Shown piece by piece: positions 33,094-41,094 of a stretch of 64,000 nt of DNA. The notes beneath the pieces were generated by a model. The model was not told the DNA's origin and did no database searches. It was given only the letters and a program-made list of their open reading frames with translations. Position numbers and translations under genes: made by a program. This stretch comes from Streptomyces sp. ERV7 (GTDB lineage Bacteria; Actinomycetota; Actinomycetes; Streptomycetales; Streptomycetaceae): NCBI RefSeq assembly GCF_001653515.1, contig NZ_LYOY01000040.1, forward strand, positions 1,550,001-1,614,000. Direction: 5' to 3'. The stretch's first letter is position 1. Every line of letters starts with the position of its first letter.

Positions 33094-34059
33094 CTACTCC
33101 TCCACCAGCAGCTTCTCCCGCAGCTGCGCCAGGGTCCTGGCCAGCAGCCGGGAGACGTGCATCTGGGAGATGCCGACCTCCTGCGCGATCTGCGACTGGG
33201 TCATGTTCCCGAAGAAGCGCAGCAGCAGGATCCGCTTCTCGCGCGGCGGCAGATCCTCCAGGAGCGGCTTGAGCGACTCCCGGTACTCGACGCCCTCCAG
33301 CGCCTCGTCCTCCGCGCCCAGCGTGTCCGCGACCGCCGGCGACTCGTCGTCGGTGTCCGGGACGTCGAGCGAGAGCGTCGAGTAGGCGTTCGCCGACTCC
33401 AGACCCTCCAGGACCTCCTCCTCGGAGATCCCCAGCCGCTCCGCCAGCTCGTGCACCGTGGGCGAGCGCCCGTGCTGCTGGGAGAGCTCGGCCGTGGCCG
33501 TGGTGAGGGCGAGCCGCAGCTCCTGGAGGCGGCGCGGCACCCGGACCGCCCAGCCCTTGTCGCGGAAGTGCCGCTTGATCTCGCCGACGACCGTCGGGGT
33601 CGCGTACGTCGAGAACTCGACCCCGCGCTCCGGGTCGAACCGGTCGACCGACTTGATCAGGCCGATGGTGGCGACCTGGGTCAGGTCGTCCAGCGGCTCA
33701 CCGCGGTTGCGGAACCGCCGGGCCAGGTGCTCGACCAGCGGAAGGTGCATCCGGACCAGCTTGTTGCGCAGCTCGGCCTTCTCCGGCGAGCCGTCCGGAA
33801 GTTTGCGCAGCTCGATGAACATCGCCCGCGCCCCGCTGCGGTCCTGTGGATGCTGCTGGTGCTGCGTGTGCTCGATGTGCTCGCTCATGTGGGCCGCCCG
33901 CTCTGCCTGCCGCGTCTGCTCCGCCACGGCCTCAAGGCCGTCAAGTCCGTCCACCGGGTGCGGCCGGGCCTGCTGCTCCGGAATACCGACGGAGCGCGGC
34001 ATCTCCGGGTGCGACTCGGGGATGCGCCTGTCGTCCCGCACCGGACCGTCCCCGCTCAC
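33094..34059 (-). CDS. sigH: Stress sigma factor SigH (SigB/F/G family)
   Basis: A group III sigma factor. Region 2 contains HLPLVEHLARRFRNRGEPLD and DLTQVATIGLIKSVDRFDPE; region 4 contains GNMTQSQIAQEVGISQMHVS. The N-terminus could start at GTG 34059, overlapping the stop of the anti-sigma gene (GTGA), giving 321 residues, or at ATG 33888 (MSEHIEHTQ), giving 264. S. coelicolor SigH is made in several lengths, and this layout agrees. The 57-residue extension is polar and unlike the sigma core. Coupling to the anti-sigma gene sets their ratio. It serves osmotic and differentiation-related stress in the model species. Confidence 0.93.
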   Translation of the reverse strand: MSGDGPVRDDRRIPESHPEMPRSVGIPEQQARPHPVDGLDGLEAVAEQTRQAERAAHMSEHIEHTQHQQHPQDRSGARAMFIELRKLPDGSPEKAELRNKLVRMHLPLVEHLARRFRNRGEPLDDLTQVATIGLIKSVDRFDPERGVEFSTYATPTVVGEIKRHFRDKGWAVRVPRRLQELRLALTTATAELSQQHGRSPTVHELAERLGISEEEVLEGLESANAYSTLSLDVPDTDDESPAVADTLGAEDEALEGVEYRESLKPLLEDLPPREKRILLLRFFGNMTQSQIAQEVGISQMHVSRLLARTLAQLREKLLVEE

Positions 34060-34469
34060 GCCGGTCCGGGTCCCGCGCCGCGCTGTTTGTACAGGCTGAT
34101 GGAGACCGTACGGTCGTCGGCGACCGAGGAGTCGACCTTGCCGGCGAGCGCGGAGAGCACCGTCCAGGCGAAGGTGTCGCGCTCGGGCGCCCGGCCGTCC
34201 GTGGTCGGGGCCGAGACCGTGACCTCCAGGGAGTCGTCGACGAGACGGAAGACGCAGCTCAGTACGGAGCCGGGGACGGCCTGCTGCAGCAGGATCGCGC
34301 AGGCCTCGTCGACCGCGATACGCAGATCCTCGATCTCGTCGAGGGTGAAGTCCAAACGTGCCGCGAGGCCGGCCGTGGCCGTACGCAGCACCGACAGGTA
34401 GGCACCCGCGGCCGGCAGCCGGACTTCCACGAAGTCCTGGTTCCCGGGCTCGCCTGCGATCTGGGACAC
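34056..34469 (-). CDS. prsH: RsbW-type anti-sigma factor PrsH
   Basis: A 137-residue GHKL-fold anti-sigma kinase. The N-box region reads LRIAVDEACAILLQQA, matching the RsbW/SpoIIAB family; the later G box is reduced (FAWTVLSALAGKVD). It should bind and silence SigH until a phosphorylated or competing antagonist intervenes. GTG 34469 is chosen because a perfect GGAGGTGA lies upstream; the longer frame would bury it. The stop overlaps the long start of sigH. In S. coelicolor the gene is prsH or ushX. Confidence 0.9.
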   Translation of the reverse strand: MSQIAGEPGNQDFVEVRLPAAGAYLSVLRTATAGLAARLDFTLDEIEDLRIAVDEACAILLQQAVPGSVLSCVFRLVDDSLEVTVSAPTTDGRAPERDTFAWTVLSALAGKVDSSVADDRTVSISLYKQRGAGPGPA

Positions 34470-34772
34470 CCTCACCTCCAAGGTGGCACAAGCTCTCTCG
34501 GGCCCCGGCGGAGGGGACGCCTCCGGGGCCATGCGGTACGAAATGCGGTGATCGTGCGTCGTCCACGCGATCGTGGTGCTCGGGGGGCGACGCTATCGCG
34601 ATCCATGGTGTCGTGTCGCCGGGACCCCTCCCGACAGGTGTCACTCATGGTAAGCATATGAGCACGGACAGTGGCTAGAGGTGTGCGGTGCCCAATTGCT
34701 GTGAACCGACGCCGGGTTGACGTACCCAGGCCCGGGGCCGTCGAACCGTCCGGATCCTCCTGACCTCCCGCG
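34470..34772. other. Intergenic region upstream of prsH-sigH
   Basis: About 300 bases without a gene. In S. coelicolor this interval carries several promoters including a stress promoter and a BldD-regulated one. Sequence is more AT-rich near 34640-34700. I could not assign a promoter element with confidence. Confidence 0.5.
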
Positions 34773-35033
34773 TCACACCAGTGCGTTGTCCACAAAGCAC
34801 CAGCGCCAGTCCTCGCCCGGCTCCAGGGTGCGCATCACCGGATGCCCGGTCCGAAGGTGGTGGGCGGTCGCGTGCCGCATCGGCGAGGAGTCGCAGCAGC
34901 CCACATAGCCGCAGACCAGGCAGAGCCGCAGCTGTACGTGATGGGTGCCGGCGGCCAGGCACTGCGGGCACGTCCCGGTGCGCGGGGCGGGCTCGGGGCG
35001 CGGCAGTTCGGCAACGTGCGGGCACTCGCTCAT
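34773..35033 (-). CDS. UBP-type zinc-finger protein
   Basis: An 86-residue single-domain protein. The pattern CPQCLAAGTHHVQLRLCLVC, GYVGCCDSSPMRHATAHHLR and TGHPVMRTLEPGEDWRWCF matches the ZnF-UBP fold (Cys/His zinc ligands plus the WxWC motif). In bacteria its role is unknown; it is not tied to ubiquitin here. The ATG at 35033 overlaps the stop of the upstream ACC-deaminase-like gene by four bases, so the two are coupled. Upstream in-frame sequence is unrelated to the family. Confidence 0.85.
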   Translation of the reverse strand: MSECPHVAELPRPEPAPRTGTCPQCLAAGTHHVQLRLCLVCGYVGCCDSSPMRHATAHHLRTGHPVMRTLEPGEDWRWCFVDNALV

Positions 35034-35869
35034 GATTGCCAGGTTACGACGGTCCGGTTGTGAGGTGGCTGGGATGGACGCGTTGCCGCTGGTGGCACTG
35101 GTCGCGGGAGCCGCGGTGGTTCGAGTCCGGGGGTGGTACGGGCGTACCCGCCGCAGTGGAAGCGCTCGTCCAGCGACCAGTTGTCCCCGCCCGCCCCGAA
35201 GGTCTCGTGCTGCAACTGCCGTATCTCGCGCGCGAGGAAGCCGCCCCGCAGCACCGGGAAGCCGAGGGCGCGCTGCCCCGGGGCGAGCCCGGCGGCGAGT
35301 CCGGCGAGGGTGCCGCCGGTCCCGCAGGCCACCGCCACGACGTCGGCGAGACCGTGCAGCTCGCGCCCGAGGTCCCTGCAGCCCCGGACGGCCAGGGAGT
35401 TGCTGCCGCCCTCCGGGACGACGTACGCGGCGGCGCCGAAGCGCTCGCGCAGCGCGGCCAGCACCTCGGGCTCGGCCTTGCGCCGGTAGGTCGCGCGGTC
35501 CACGAAGTGCAGCCGCATGCCGTCCGCCGCGCACCGGGCGAGCGAGGGGTTGAGCGGCCGGTGGGCGAGCTCGTCGCCGCGGACCACGCCGACGGTGGGA
35601 AAGCCCAGGAGCCGGCCCGCCGCGGCCGTGGCGCGCAGATGGTTGGAGTAGGCCCCGCCGAAGGTCAGCACCGGCCGCCCGGCCGCCTCGCGCAGGTTCA
35701 GGGCGAGCTTGCGCCACTTGTTGCCGGGCAGGGCCGGATGGATCAGGTCGTCGCGCTTCAGTAGGAGGCGGACGCCGTGGCGGGTGAAGCGCTCGTCCTC
35801 GACCGCTTGCAGGGGCGAAGGGATGCGCGGCTGCAAGGCGGTGGTGGGGTCGGGCGCTTCTTCGGTCAC
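35030..35869 (-). CDS. PLP-dependent ACC-deaminase/D-cysteine desulfhydrase-like protein, C-terminus shortened
   Basis: A 279-residue fold-II PLP enzyme. The catalytic lysine is in HPALPGNKWRKLALNL, the substrate segment in TFGGAYSNHLRATAAAGR, and the phosphate loop in CGTGGTLAG. After FHCGGYARTTPG the family usually continues for about 45 residues that complete the active site near the pyridine ring. Here the chain becomes a Pro-rich tail (PPRLPRPVPPAATRPSQPP) and stops. I read this as a truncated or frameshifted C-terminus; activity is doubtful. The stop overlaps the UBP gene. Confidence 0.82.
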   Translation of the reverse strand: MTEEAPDPTTALQPRIPSPLQAVEDERFTRHGVRLLLKRDDLIHPALPGNKWRKLALNLREAAGRPVLTFGGAYSNHLRATAAAGRLLGFPTVGVVRGDELAHRPLNPSLARCAADGMRLHFVDRATYRRKAEPEVLAALRERFGAAAYVVPEGGSNSLAVRGCRDLGRELHGLADVVAVACGTGGTLAGLAAGLAPGQRALGFPVLRGGFLAREIRQLQHETFGAGGDNWSLDERFHCGGYARTTPGLEPPRLPRPVPPAATRPSQPPHNRTVVTWQS

Positions 35870-35891
35870 CTGTCCATTGTGACCGGCGCCC

Positions 35892-36482
35892 TCACTTCAG
35901 ACGCTCGTGGACCCGCTCGCGCAGCCAGTCCATGCCGAAGCCCCGCGGGTCGACCTTGCCGGGCTGCCACTCCCGGTGGCCGACGACCGACCGCTCGCTC
36001 CAGCCGTAGTGGCGGCAGACCGCCGCCGCGGCCTTCTCGATCGCCTCCAGCTGGACCTGTGGCCAGGGATCATCGCCGTCGCCGAGGTTCTCGCACTCGA
36101 ACCCGTAGAAGCGGCCGTTGCCGTCGGTGTCGGCCTCGTCGCAGACCGGCAGACGTTTCTCGGCGACGACCGCGCGCAGCACGTCGCCGTCGCCCGCGCC
36201 GGCGTGGTTGGCGCGTCCGTTGCCGACCAGATGGACCGTGCCGTCCTTGGTGATCACGCCGTGGCAGAGCGGGCCCGGCAGGCCCTCGTAGCCGTCGTAG
36301 CAGATGCGAACGGTGGCGTCGGAGCCCCGGGTGACGGTGTGGTGGATCATCACGCCGTTGAGCGGGCCCCAGGCGCCGTGCCCGGCCCGGTTGTGGGTGC
36401 GCCAGCCGTCGACCTCGACGACGTGGAGGCCTTCGGCGCGCAGGGCGGAGAGGAACTGGTCGGCCGACATGGGTGGGGCCAC
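35892..36482 (-). CDS. N-acetylmuramoyl-L-alanine amidase (Amidase_2)
   Basis: A 196-residue single-domain amidase_2/PGRP-like protein without a signal peptide. Zinc-site segments are GVMIHHTVTRG near the N-terminus and VVGHREWQPGKVDPRGFG near the C-terminus, with the conserved FECENLGDG between. This is the fold of phage endolysins and of cell-wall recycling amidases. With no holin or phage gene nearby and no export signal, a role on cytoplasmic muropeptides or a domesticated lysin is possible. The start is ATG 36482 or MSADQ four codons later. Confidence 0.85.
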   Translation of the reverse strand: MAPPMSADQFLSALRAEGLHVVEVDGWRTHNRAGHGAWGPLNGVMIHHTVTRGSDATVRICYDGYEGLPGPLCHGVITKDGTVHLVGNGRANHAGAGDGDVLRAVVAEKRLPVCDEADTDGNGRFYGFECENLGDGDDPWPQVQLEAIEKAAAAVCRHYGWSERSVVGHREWQPGKVDPRGFGMDWLRERVHERLK

Positions 36483-36632
36483 GGCGGACTCCTTCGAAGA
36501 GCGGCACCCCGCTGCGGGGCGCCTGGTGCGGTTGGGGCGGATGCGCCCTGCCGTCTTCTACCGGAACTTCCGCATATGGGCGATCTGTTCGGATGGCGTG
36601 CGAGCCGATCCGGACAGATCGCCCGATTACGG

Positions 36633-37847
36633 TCAGTCGTGTGCGAGCCAGAGGTCGGGGCCGAACACCTCGTAGTGGATGTCGGCGGCCGCGACGCCCT
36701 TGCCGAGGAGCTGGGTGCGCACCGACCGCATGAAGGGCAGCGGACCGCACAGGTACGCGCGCGTGCCCGACGGCACCGCGACCGAGGCCAGGTCCACCAG
36801 GCCCGTACGGTCGCCGGGGTGCCCCGGCTCGGGCCGCTCGTACCAGAAGTGCGCCGTGCCGTCCGGGAGTTTGGCCGTCAGCGCCGCGTGGTCCGCGCGC
36901 AGGGCGTGGTCGGCGGGGGAGCGGTCGCCGTGCACCACGGTCACCGGGGCGCGGTGACCGGCGCCGGCCAGGTGCTCCAGCATCGACAGCATCGGGGTGC
37001 AGCCGATCCCCGCCGAGGCGAGCAGCAGCGGCGCCCCACCGCCGTCGAGGACGGATGCGTCGAGCACGAGATCGCCGTACGGGGCCGAGACGCGCAGCCG
37101 GTCGCCCTCGCGCACGCGCGCGTGCAGATGGAGGGAGACCTCCCCGTCGGGGGACGGGGCCTCGCCCCTGACCCGCTTGACCGTGATCGAGCGGGTGGCG
37201 GAGCCGGGGGCGCCGCTGAGGCTGTACTGGCGTATCTGGCGGGCGCCGTCGGGGAGTTCGACCTGGACGGAGACGTACTGGCCGGGGCGGAAGCCGGGCG
37301 CCGGGGCGCCGTCGGCGGGGCGCAGCCGGAAGGTGGCGGCATCGGCCGTCTCCTCGGTGCGCCCCTCCACCGTCCACTCGCGCCACACGTCCCCGGCGGC
37401 CACGCCCCGGGCGGCGTACAGCCGGGACTCGATGGCGATCAGGGCGTTCGCCATCAGCCAGTACACCTCGTCCCAGGCGGCGGCGACCTCCGGCGTCACG
37501 GCCTCGCCGAGCACCTCGGCGATGGCGGCGAACAGGTGCTCGTGGACGACCTCGTACTGCTCGGCGGTGACGCCGAGGGAGGCGTGCTTGTGGGCGACGC
37601 GGCCCAGCATCACGTCGGGGCGCTCGTCCGGGTGGTCGAGCAGATGGGTCGCGAAGGCGGCGATCGACCCGGCGAGTGCCTGCCGCTGGAACCCGGCGGC
37701 CTGGTTGCCCCGGTTGAACAGGTCGCGCAGCAGCTCGGGGTGGGCCGCGAACAGCCCCGCGTAGAAGCGCTCGGTGACGGCGGGGAGGGCCGCGCCGACG
37801 GCGGGCAGGGTGGCGCGTACGGTCGCGGCCGACTTCTCGGACAGCAA
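36633..37847 (-). CDS. hmp: Flavohaemoglobin (nitric oxide dioxygenase)
   Basis: A 404-residue fusion of globin (1-140), FAD-binding (150-260) and NAD-binding (265-400) domains. Globin signatures are the proximal His in LGRVAHKHASLGV and QYEVVHEHL; FAD motif RQYSLSGAP; NAD motif SAGIGCTPMLSM and YLCGPLPFM. It converts nitric oxide to nitrate. The start appears to be TTG, five bases after AGAGGAG. An NsrR site lies just upstream and the NsrR gene precedes it on the same strand, so the enzyme is induced by NO. Confidence 0.94.
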   Translation of the reverse strand: MLSEKSAATVRATLPAVGAALPAVTERFYAGLFAAHPELLRDLFNRGNQAAGFQRQALAGSIAAFATHLLDHPDERPDVMLGRVAHKHASLGVTAEQYEVVHEHLFAAIAEVLGEAVTPEVAAAWDEVYWLMANALIAIESRLYAARGVAAGDVWREWTVEGRTEETADAATFRLRPADGAPAPGFRPGQYVSVQVELPDGARQIRQYSLSGAPGSATRSITVKRVRGEAPSPDGEVSLHLHARVREGDRLRVSAPYGDLVLDASVLDGGGAPLLLASAGIGCTPMLSMLEHLAGAGHRAPVTVVHGDRSPADHALRADHAALTAKLPDGTAHFWYERPEPGHPGDRTGLVDLASVAVPSGTRAYLCGPLPFMRSVRTQLLGKGVAAADIHYEVFGPDLWLAHD

Positions 37848-37873
37848 GAGGACTCCTCTGTGAACTCGTCTTT

Positions 37874-37896
37874 AATTGGAATCTAAGACTCGTATT
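37874..37896 (-). promoter_or_regulatory. NsrR operator upstream of hmp
   Basis: A 23-base 11-1-11 imperfect palindrome, AATTGGAATCT-A-AGACTCGTATT, with 8 of 11 arm positions paired. It lies 27 bases before the hmp start, the size and place of known streptomycete NsrR sites. Confidence 0.7.
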
Positions 37897-37935
37897 TTTG
37901 GATACGGGCGGCGGCCCTGGGCGGGCGGTGGTGCC

Positions 37936-38394
37936 TCAGTCGTCCGTCCGGCGGCCGCCCGTGAGCCCGATGAGCAGCGGGCCCGTGGGCGAGGTGACGA
38001 GGTCGGCGACGGTGACGGGGTCGAGGGAGGCGCAGAACGCCTCCTGCGCCCGGCGCAGCGCCCCGCGCAGCCGGCATGCCGAGTTGAGCGGGCACGGGAC
38101 CGTGCCCTCGCACTCGACGACGTCGCCGGGGCCTTCCAGTTCGCGGACCAGGCCGCCGACCGAGGCCCTGCGGCCCGCCGGGGTGAGCGCGAGCCCGCCG
38201 CCGCGGCCGCGCCGCGCCTCGACCAGGCCGAGGTGCTGGAGCCTGGCGACCACCTTCGCGGTGTGCGTATAGGGCACCCGCATGGTCTCGGCCACCTCGC
38301 GCGTCGTGGGCGGGGCCTCCCGGTCGCCCTCGTCGGCGACGGCCAGACGCATCAGTACCCGAAGCGCCAGGTCGGTGAATCTCGTCAGCCGCAT
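37936..38394 (-). CDS. nsrR: NO-sensing Rrf2-family repressor NsrR
   Basis: A 152-residue Rrf2 regulator. The N-terminal winged helix reads MRLTRFTDLALRVLMRLAV and VPYTHTAKVVARLQHLGLVE. Three cluster cysteines spaced six apart (ECEGTVPC, then PLNSAC) hold the iron-sulfur centre that reacts with NO. The start MRLTRFTDLAL matches NsrR of S. coelicolor; an upstream ATG adds eight residues but overlaps the operator. A palindrome over its own promoter suggests autoregulation, and hmp downstream is the main target. Confidence 0.94.
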   Translation of the reverse strand: MRLTRFTDLALRVLMRLAVADEGDREAPPTTREVAETMRVPYTHTAKVVARLQHLGLVEARRGRGGGLALTPAGRRASVGGLVRELEGPGDVVECEGTVPCPLNSACRLRGALRRAQEAFCASLDPVTVADLVTSPTGPLLIGLTGGRRTDD

Positions 38395-38409
38395 GGCGTC
38401 AGCGTAGAT

Positions 38410-38432
38410 AACTTGCATATGCCGTGCAACTT
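38410..38432. promoter_or_regulatory. NsrR operator upstream of nsrR
   Basis: An 11-1-11 palindrome with arms AACTTGCATAT and CCGTGCAACTT; the outer eight bases of each arm pair except one. It lies 15 bases before the nsrR start. Its half-site spacing equals that of the hmp site. Confidence 0.7.
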
Positions 38433-38590
38433 TGTGGCCGGAACCCCGAGGGTGCCCTCGCCGGGATGCGCAACATGCCCCGCCGAAGCGGTTCTAGTCC
38501 CACTCATTTGTGTAATGGCGCGGGCACGGTCCGTGCTGGAAGGCTTCTCGCGCAGGTCAGCTCATGATCGGAAGATCGAGAGGGAAACAC

Positions 38591-39988
38591 ATGTCGGTCG
38601 AGGCAGGGCCCGAGGCCCGCGCGCAGCAGAGTCTTGGCACCGCAGCCGCGCGGAATCTGGCGACCACCACCAAGTCCGCCCCCCAGATGCAGGAGATCAC
38701 CTCTCGGTGGCTGTTGCGGATGCTGCCGTGGGTGCAGGTGCAGGGCGGTACGTACCGGGTCAACCGGCGACTGAGCTATTCGGTGGGTGACGGGAAGATC
38801 ACCTTTGTGCAGACCGGGCGTCGGGTGGCGGTGATCCCGGCCGAGCTGGGGGAGCTGCCCGCGCTGCGCGGGTTCGAGGACGAGTCGGCGCTGACCGAGC
38901 TGGCGAACCGCTGCGAGCAGCGCGAGTTCGCCGCCGGGGACGTCCTGGCCGCCGAGGGCGACCCGGTGGACACCGTCTACCTGCTGGCGCACGGCCGCGT
39001 CGAGCGCATCGGCACCGGCCCCTACGGCGGCGAGGCCGTCCTGGGTGTCCTGGCCGACGGCGCACACCTGGGCGAGCAGGCCCTGGTCTCCGGCGAGGCG
39101 ACCTGGGACGCCACCGCCCGCGCGGCGACCGCCTGCACGGTGCTGGCGCTGAGCCGCGCCGACGTCCTCAACCTCGCCGAACGCGCCACCTCCCTGGGCG
39201 AGCACCTGGCCGCCTACGCCCTCATCCCCGAACAGCGCACCAACAAGTACGGCGAAGCGGCCATCGACCTCGCGTCCGGCCACGTCGGCGAGGCGGTCAT
39301 CCCGCACACCTACGTGGACTACGAAAGCTCCCCGCGCCAGTACGAACTCTCCGTCGCCCAGACCGTCCTGAAGGTCCACAGCCGCGTCGCGGACCTCTAC
39401 AACCAGCCCATGAACCAGACCGAACAGCAGTTGCGGCTCACCGTGGAGGCGCTCCGCGAGCGCCAGGAGGACGAGCTCATCAACAACCGCGAGTTCGGCC
39501 TGCTCGCCAACTGCGACTACGGCCAGCGCCTGCAGCCCCACGACGGCGTGCCCAGCCCCGACGACATGGACGAACTCCTCTCCCGCCGCCGCGGCAGCAA
39601 ACTCTTCCTCGCGCATCCCAAGGCCATCGCCGCCTTCGGGCGTGAGTGCAACAAGCGCGGTCTGGTCCCCGAGAGCATCGACGTCGGCGGCAACCGCATC
39701 CCGACCTGGCGCGGTGTGCCGATCTTCCCGTGCAACAAGATCCCGGTCAGCGACGCCCGTACGACCTCGATCCTGTGTATGCGTACGGGTGAGGACGAGC
39801 AGGGTGTGATCGGTCTGCGGCAGGACGGGATCCCGGACGAGATCGAGCCGAGCCTGTCGGTGCGGTTCATGGGCATCGACGAGCAGGCGATCATCTCGTA
39901 CCTGGTCACCGCCTATTACTCGGCCGCCATCCTCGTTCCCGACGCCCTCGGCGTCCTGGAGAACGTGGAAGTCAGCCGCTGGCGCTGA
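38591..39988 (+). CDS. eshB: Family 2B encapsulin shell protein with cyclic-nucleotide-binding domain (EshA/EshB type)
   Basis: A 465-residue protein of the SrpI/EshA group, now known as family 2B encapsulins. After an N-terminal arm (1-90) there is a CNBD at about 95-205 (REFAAGDVLAAEGDPVDTVY and GAHLGEQAL), inserted into the HK97-type shell fold that makes up the remainder (LYNQPMNQTEQQLRLTVEAL, RRGSKLFLAHPKAIAAFGRE, VRFMGIDEQAIISYLVTAYY). It should assemble into a protein cage; EshA in S. griseus affects antibiotic production. The polyprenyl synthetase gene 100 bases downstream is the typical cargo. ATG 38591 follows GAGAGGG. The ligand of the CNBD is not known. Confidence 0.9.
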   Translation: MSVEAGPEARAQQSLGTAAARNLATTTKSAPQMQEITSRWLLRMLPWVQVQGGTYRVNRRLSYSVGDGKITFVQTGRRVAVIPAELGELPALRGFEDESALTELANRCEQREFAAGDVLAAEGDPVDTVYLLAHGRVERIGTGPYGGEAVLGVLADGAHLGEQALVSGEATWDATARAATACTVLALSRADVLNLAERATSLGEHLAAYALIPEQRTNKYGEAAIDLASGHVGEAVIPHTYVDYESSPRQYELSVAQTVLKVHSRVADLYNQPMNQTEQQLRLTVEALRERQEDELINNREFGLLANCDYGQRLQPHDGVPSPDDMDELLSRRRGSKLFLAHPKAIAAFGRECNKRGLVPESIDVGGNRIPTWRGVPIFPCNKIPVSDARTTSILCMRTGEDEQGVIGLRQDGIPDEIEPSLSVRFMGIDEQAIISYLVTAYYSAAILVPDALGVLENVEVSRWR

Positions 39989-40092
39989 CGGTTCCGAGAG
40001 CCCCGGACGGGTGGCCGGTGGTCGGGGAGGTCCCCCGGCCGCCCGTCCGGCAAACCGCGTACCCGAGCGGCGCGTGAACGCGCGCACCCGCC

Positions 40093-41043
40093 ATGGCGCA
40101 GGAAAGACCGCGTATCGAACACGGCGAGAGGAATGTCGAGTTGGTCATGGGGGAAGCCGTCGAGGGGCGCGAGGCAGTGGACCTGCTGGAACGGACCCGC
40201 GTGGTGGTGAACCCGCGACTGCGGGACACCGTGGAGTCGCTGCCGGGCTCGATAAGGCGCGTGGCGATGTACCACTTCGGATGGGAGCACGCGGACGGTA
40301 CGCCGGCCGCCGGGCAGGCGGGCAAGGCGATCCGGCCCGCGCTCGTACTCGCCGCCACCGCCGCGCTGGGCGGCGACCCCGGGCAGGCGCTGCGGGCCGC
40401 CGCCGCCGTCGAGCTCGTCCACAACTTCACCCTGCTCCACGACGACGTGATCGACGAGGACGCCACCCGGCGCCACCGGCCCACCGCCTGGACCGTGTTC
40501 GGCACCCCGGACGCCATCATCGTCGGGGACGCGCTGCTCGCGCTGGCGCTGCGGCTGCTCGCCGAGGACGGCCACCCGGCGGCTCCCGCCGCCTCCGCCC
40601 GGCTCGCGGCCTGTGTGATCGAGCTCTGCGCCGGACAGCAGGCCGACTGCGCCTTCGAGCAGCGCGGCCCCCAGGAGGTCTCCCTGGACGAGTGCCTGGA
40701 CATGGCGATGGCCAAGACCGGCGCGCTCCTCGGCTGCGCCTGCTCGCTGGGGGCGCTGTACGCGGGGGCGGGGGCCGAGGAGGTGGCCGCGCTCGACGCG
40801 TTCGGGCGCGAGGCCGGGCTCGCCTTCCAGCTCATCGACGATCTGATCGGCATCTGGGGCGACCCCGGGCGTACCGGCAAACCCGCCGGGGCCGATCTCG
40901 CCTCGCACAAGAAGTCGCTGCCGGTGGTGGCCGCCCTGACCTCGGGCACCCCGGCGGCGGCCGAACTCGCCGAGCTGTACCGGGGCCCGATGGGGACGGG
41001 CCGAGGGGTCCCGGGGCTGCCTCCGGGGCCCCTCGCGCCCTGA
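40093..41043 (+). CDS. Polyprenyl diphosphate synthase, probable encapsulin cargo, C-terminus shortened
   Basis: A 316-residue trans-isoprenyl diphosphate synthase. The first aspartate-rich motif is intact (LLHDDVIDEDATRRHRP); the second reads LIDDLIGIWGDP, lacking the third Asp. The N-terminus (MAQERPRIEHGERNVELVMG) extends about 30 residues before the fold and could hold a loading signal for the encapsulin next door. The C-terminus ends in GTGRGVPGLPPGPLAP, coded by a terminator-like hairpin, where relatives continue for about 50 more residues. Polyprenyl synthases are established cargo of family 2 encapsulins. Activity of this shortened form is uncertain. Confidence 0.85.
   Translation: MAQERPRIEHGERNVELVMGEAVEGREAVDLLERTRVVVNPRLRDTVESLPGSIRRVAMYHFGWEHADGTPAAGQAGKAIRPALVLAATAALGGDPGQALRAAAAVELVHNFTLLHDDVIDEDATRRHRPTAWTVFGTPDAIIVGDALLALALRLLAEDGHPAAPAASARLAACVIELCAGQQADCAFEQRGPQEVSLDECLDMAMAKTGALLGCACSLGALYAGAGAEEVAALDAFGREAGLAFQLIDDLIGIWGDPGRTGKPAGADLASHKKSLPVVAALTSGTPAAAELAELYRGPMGTGRGVPGLPPGPLAP
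41003..41034 (+). terminator. Hairpin at the end of the polyprenyl synthase gene
   Basis: GAGGGG (41003-41008) pairs with CCCCTC (41029-41034), extended inward by CCCGG/CCGGG with a one-base bulge. It lies inside the last codons, not after the stop, which supports loss of the original gene end. Confidence 0.55.
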
Positions 41044-41094
41044 CTCGGGGAGAGCCAACTCTAGGATCGTTCCGATCAGTTGAGGATGACCGGA

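Noticed and set aside
35060..35145. tRNA T-arm-like GGTTCGAGTCC
   Set aside because: The five-base stem does not pair and no D-arm, anticodon arm or acceptor stem surrounds it. It is part of the PLP-enzyme tail.
35892..36482. Prophage origin for the amidase
   Set aside because: The single domain is phage-lysin-like, but no holin, integrase, structural gene or att site is nearby.
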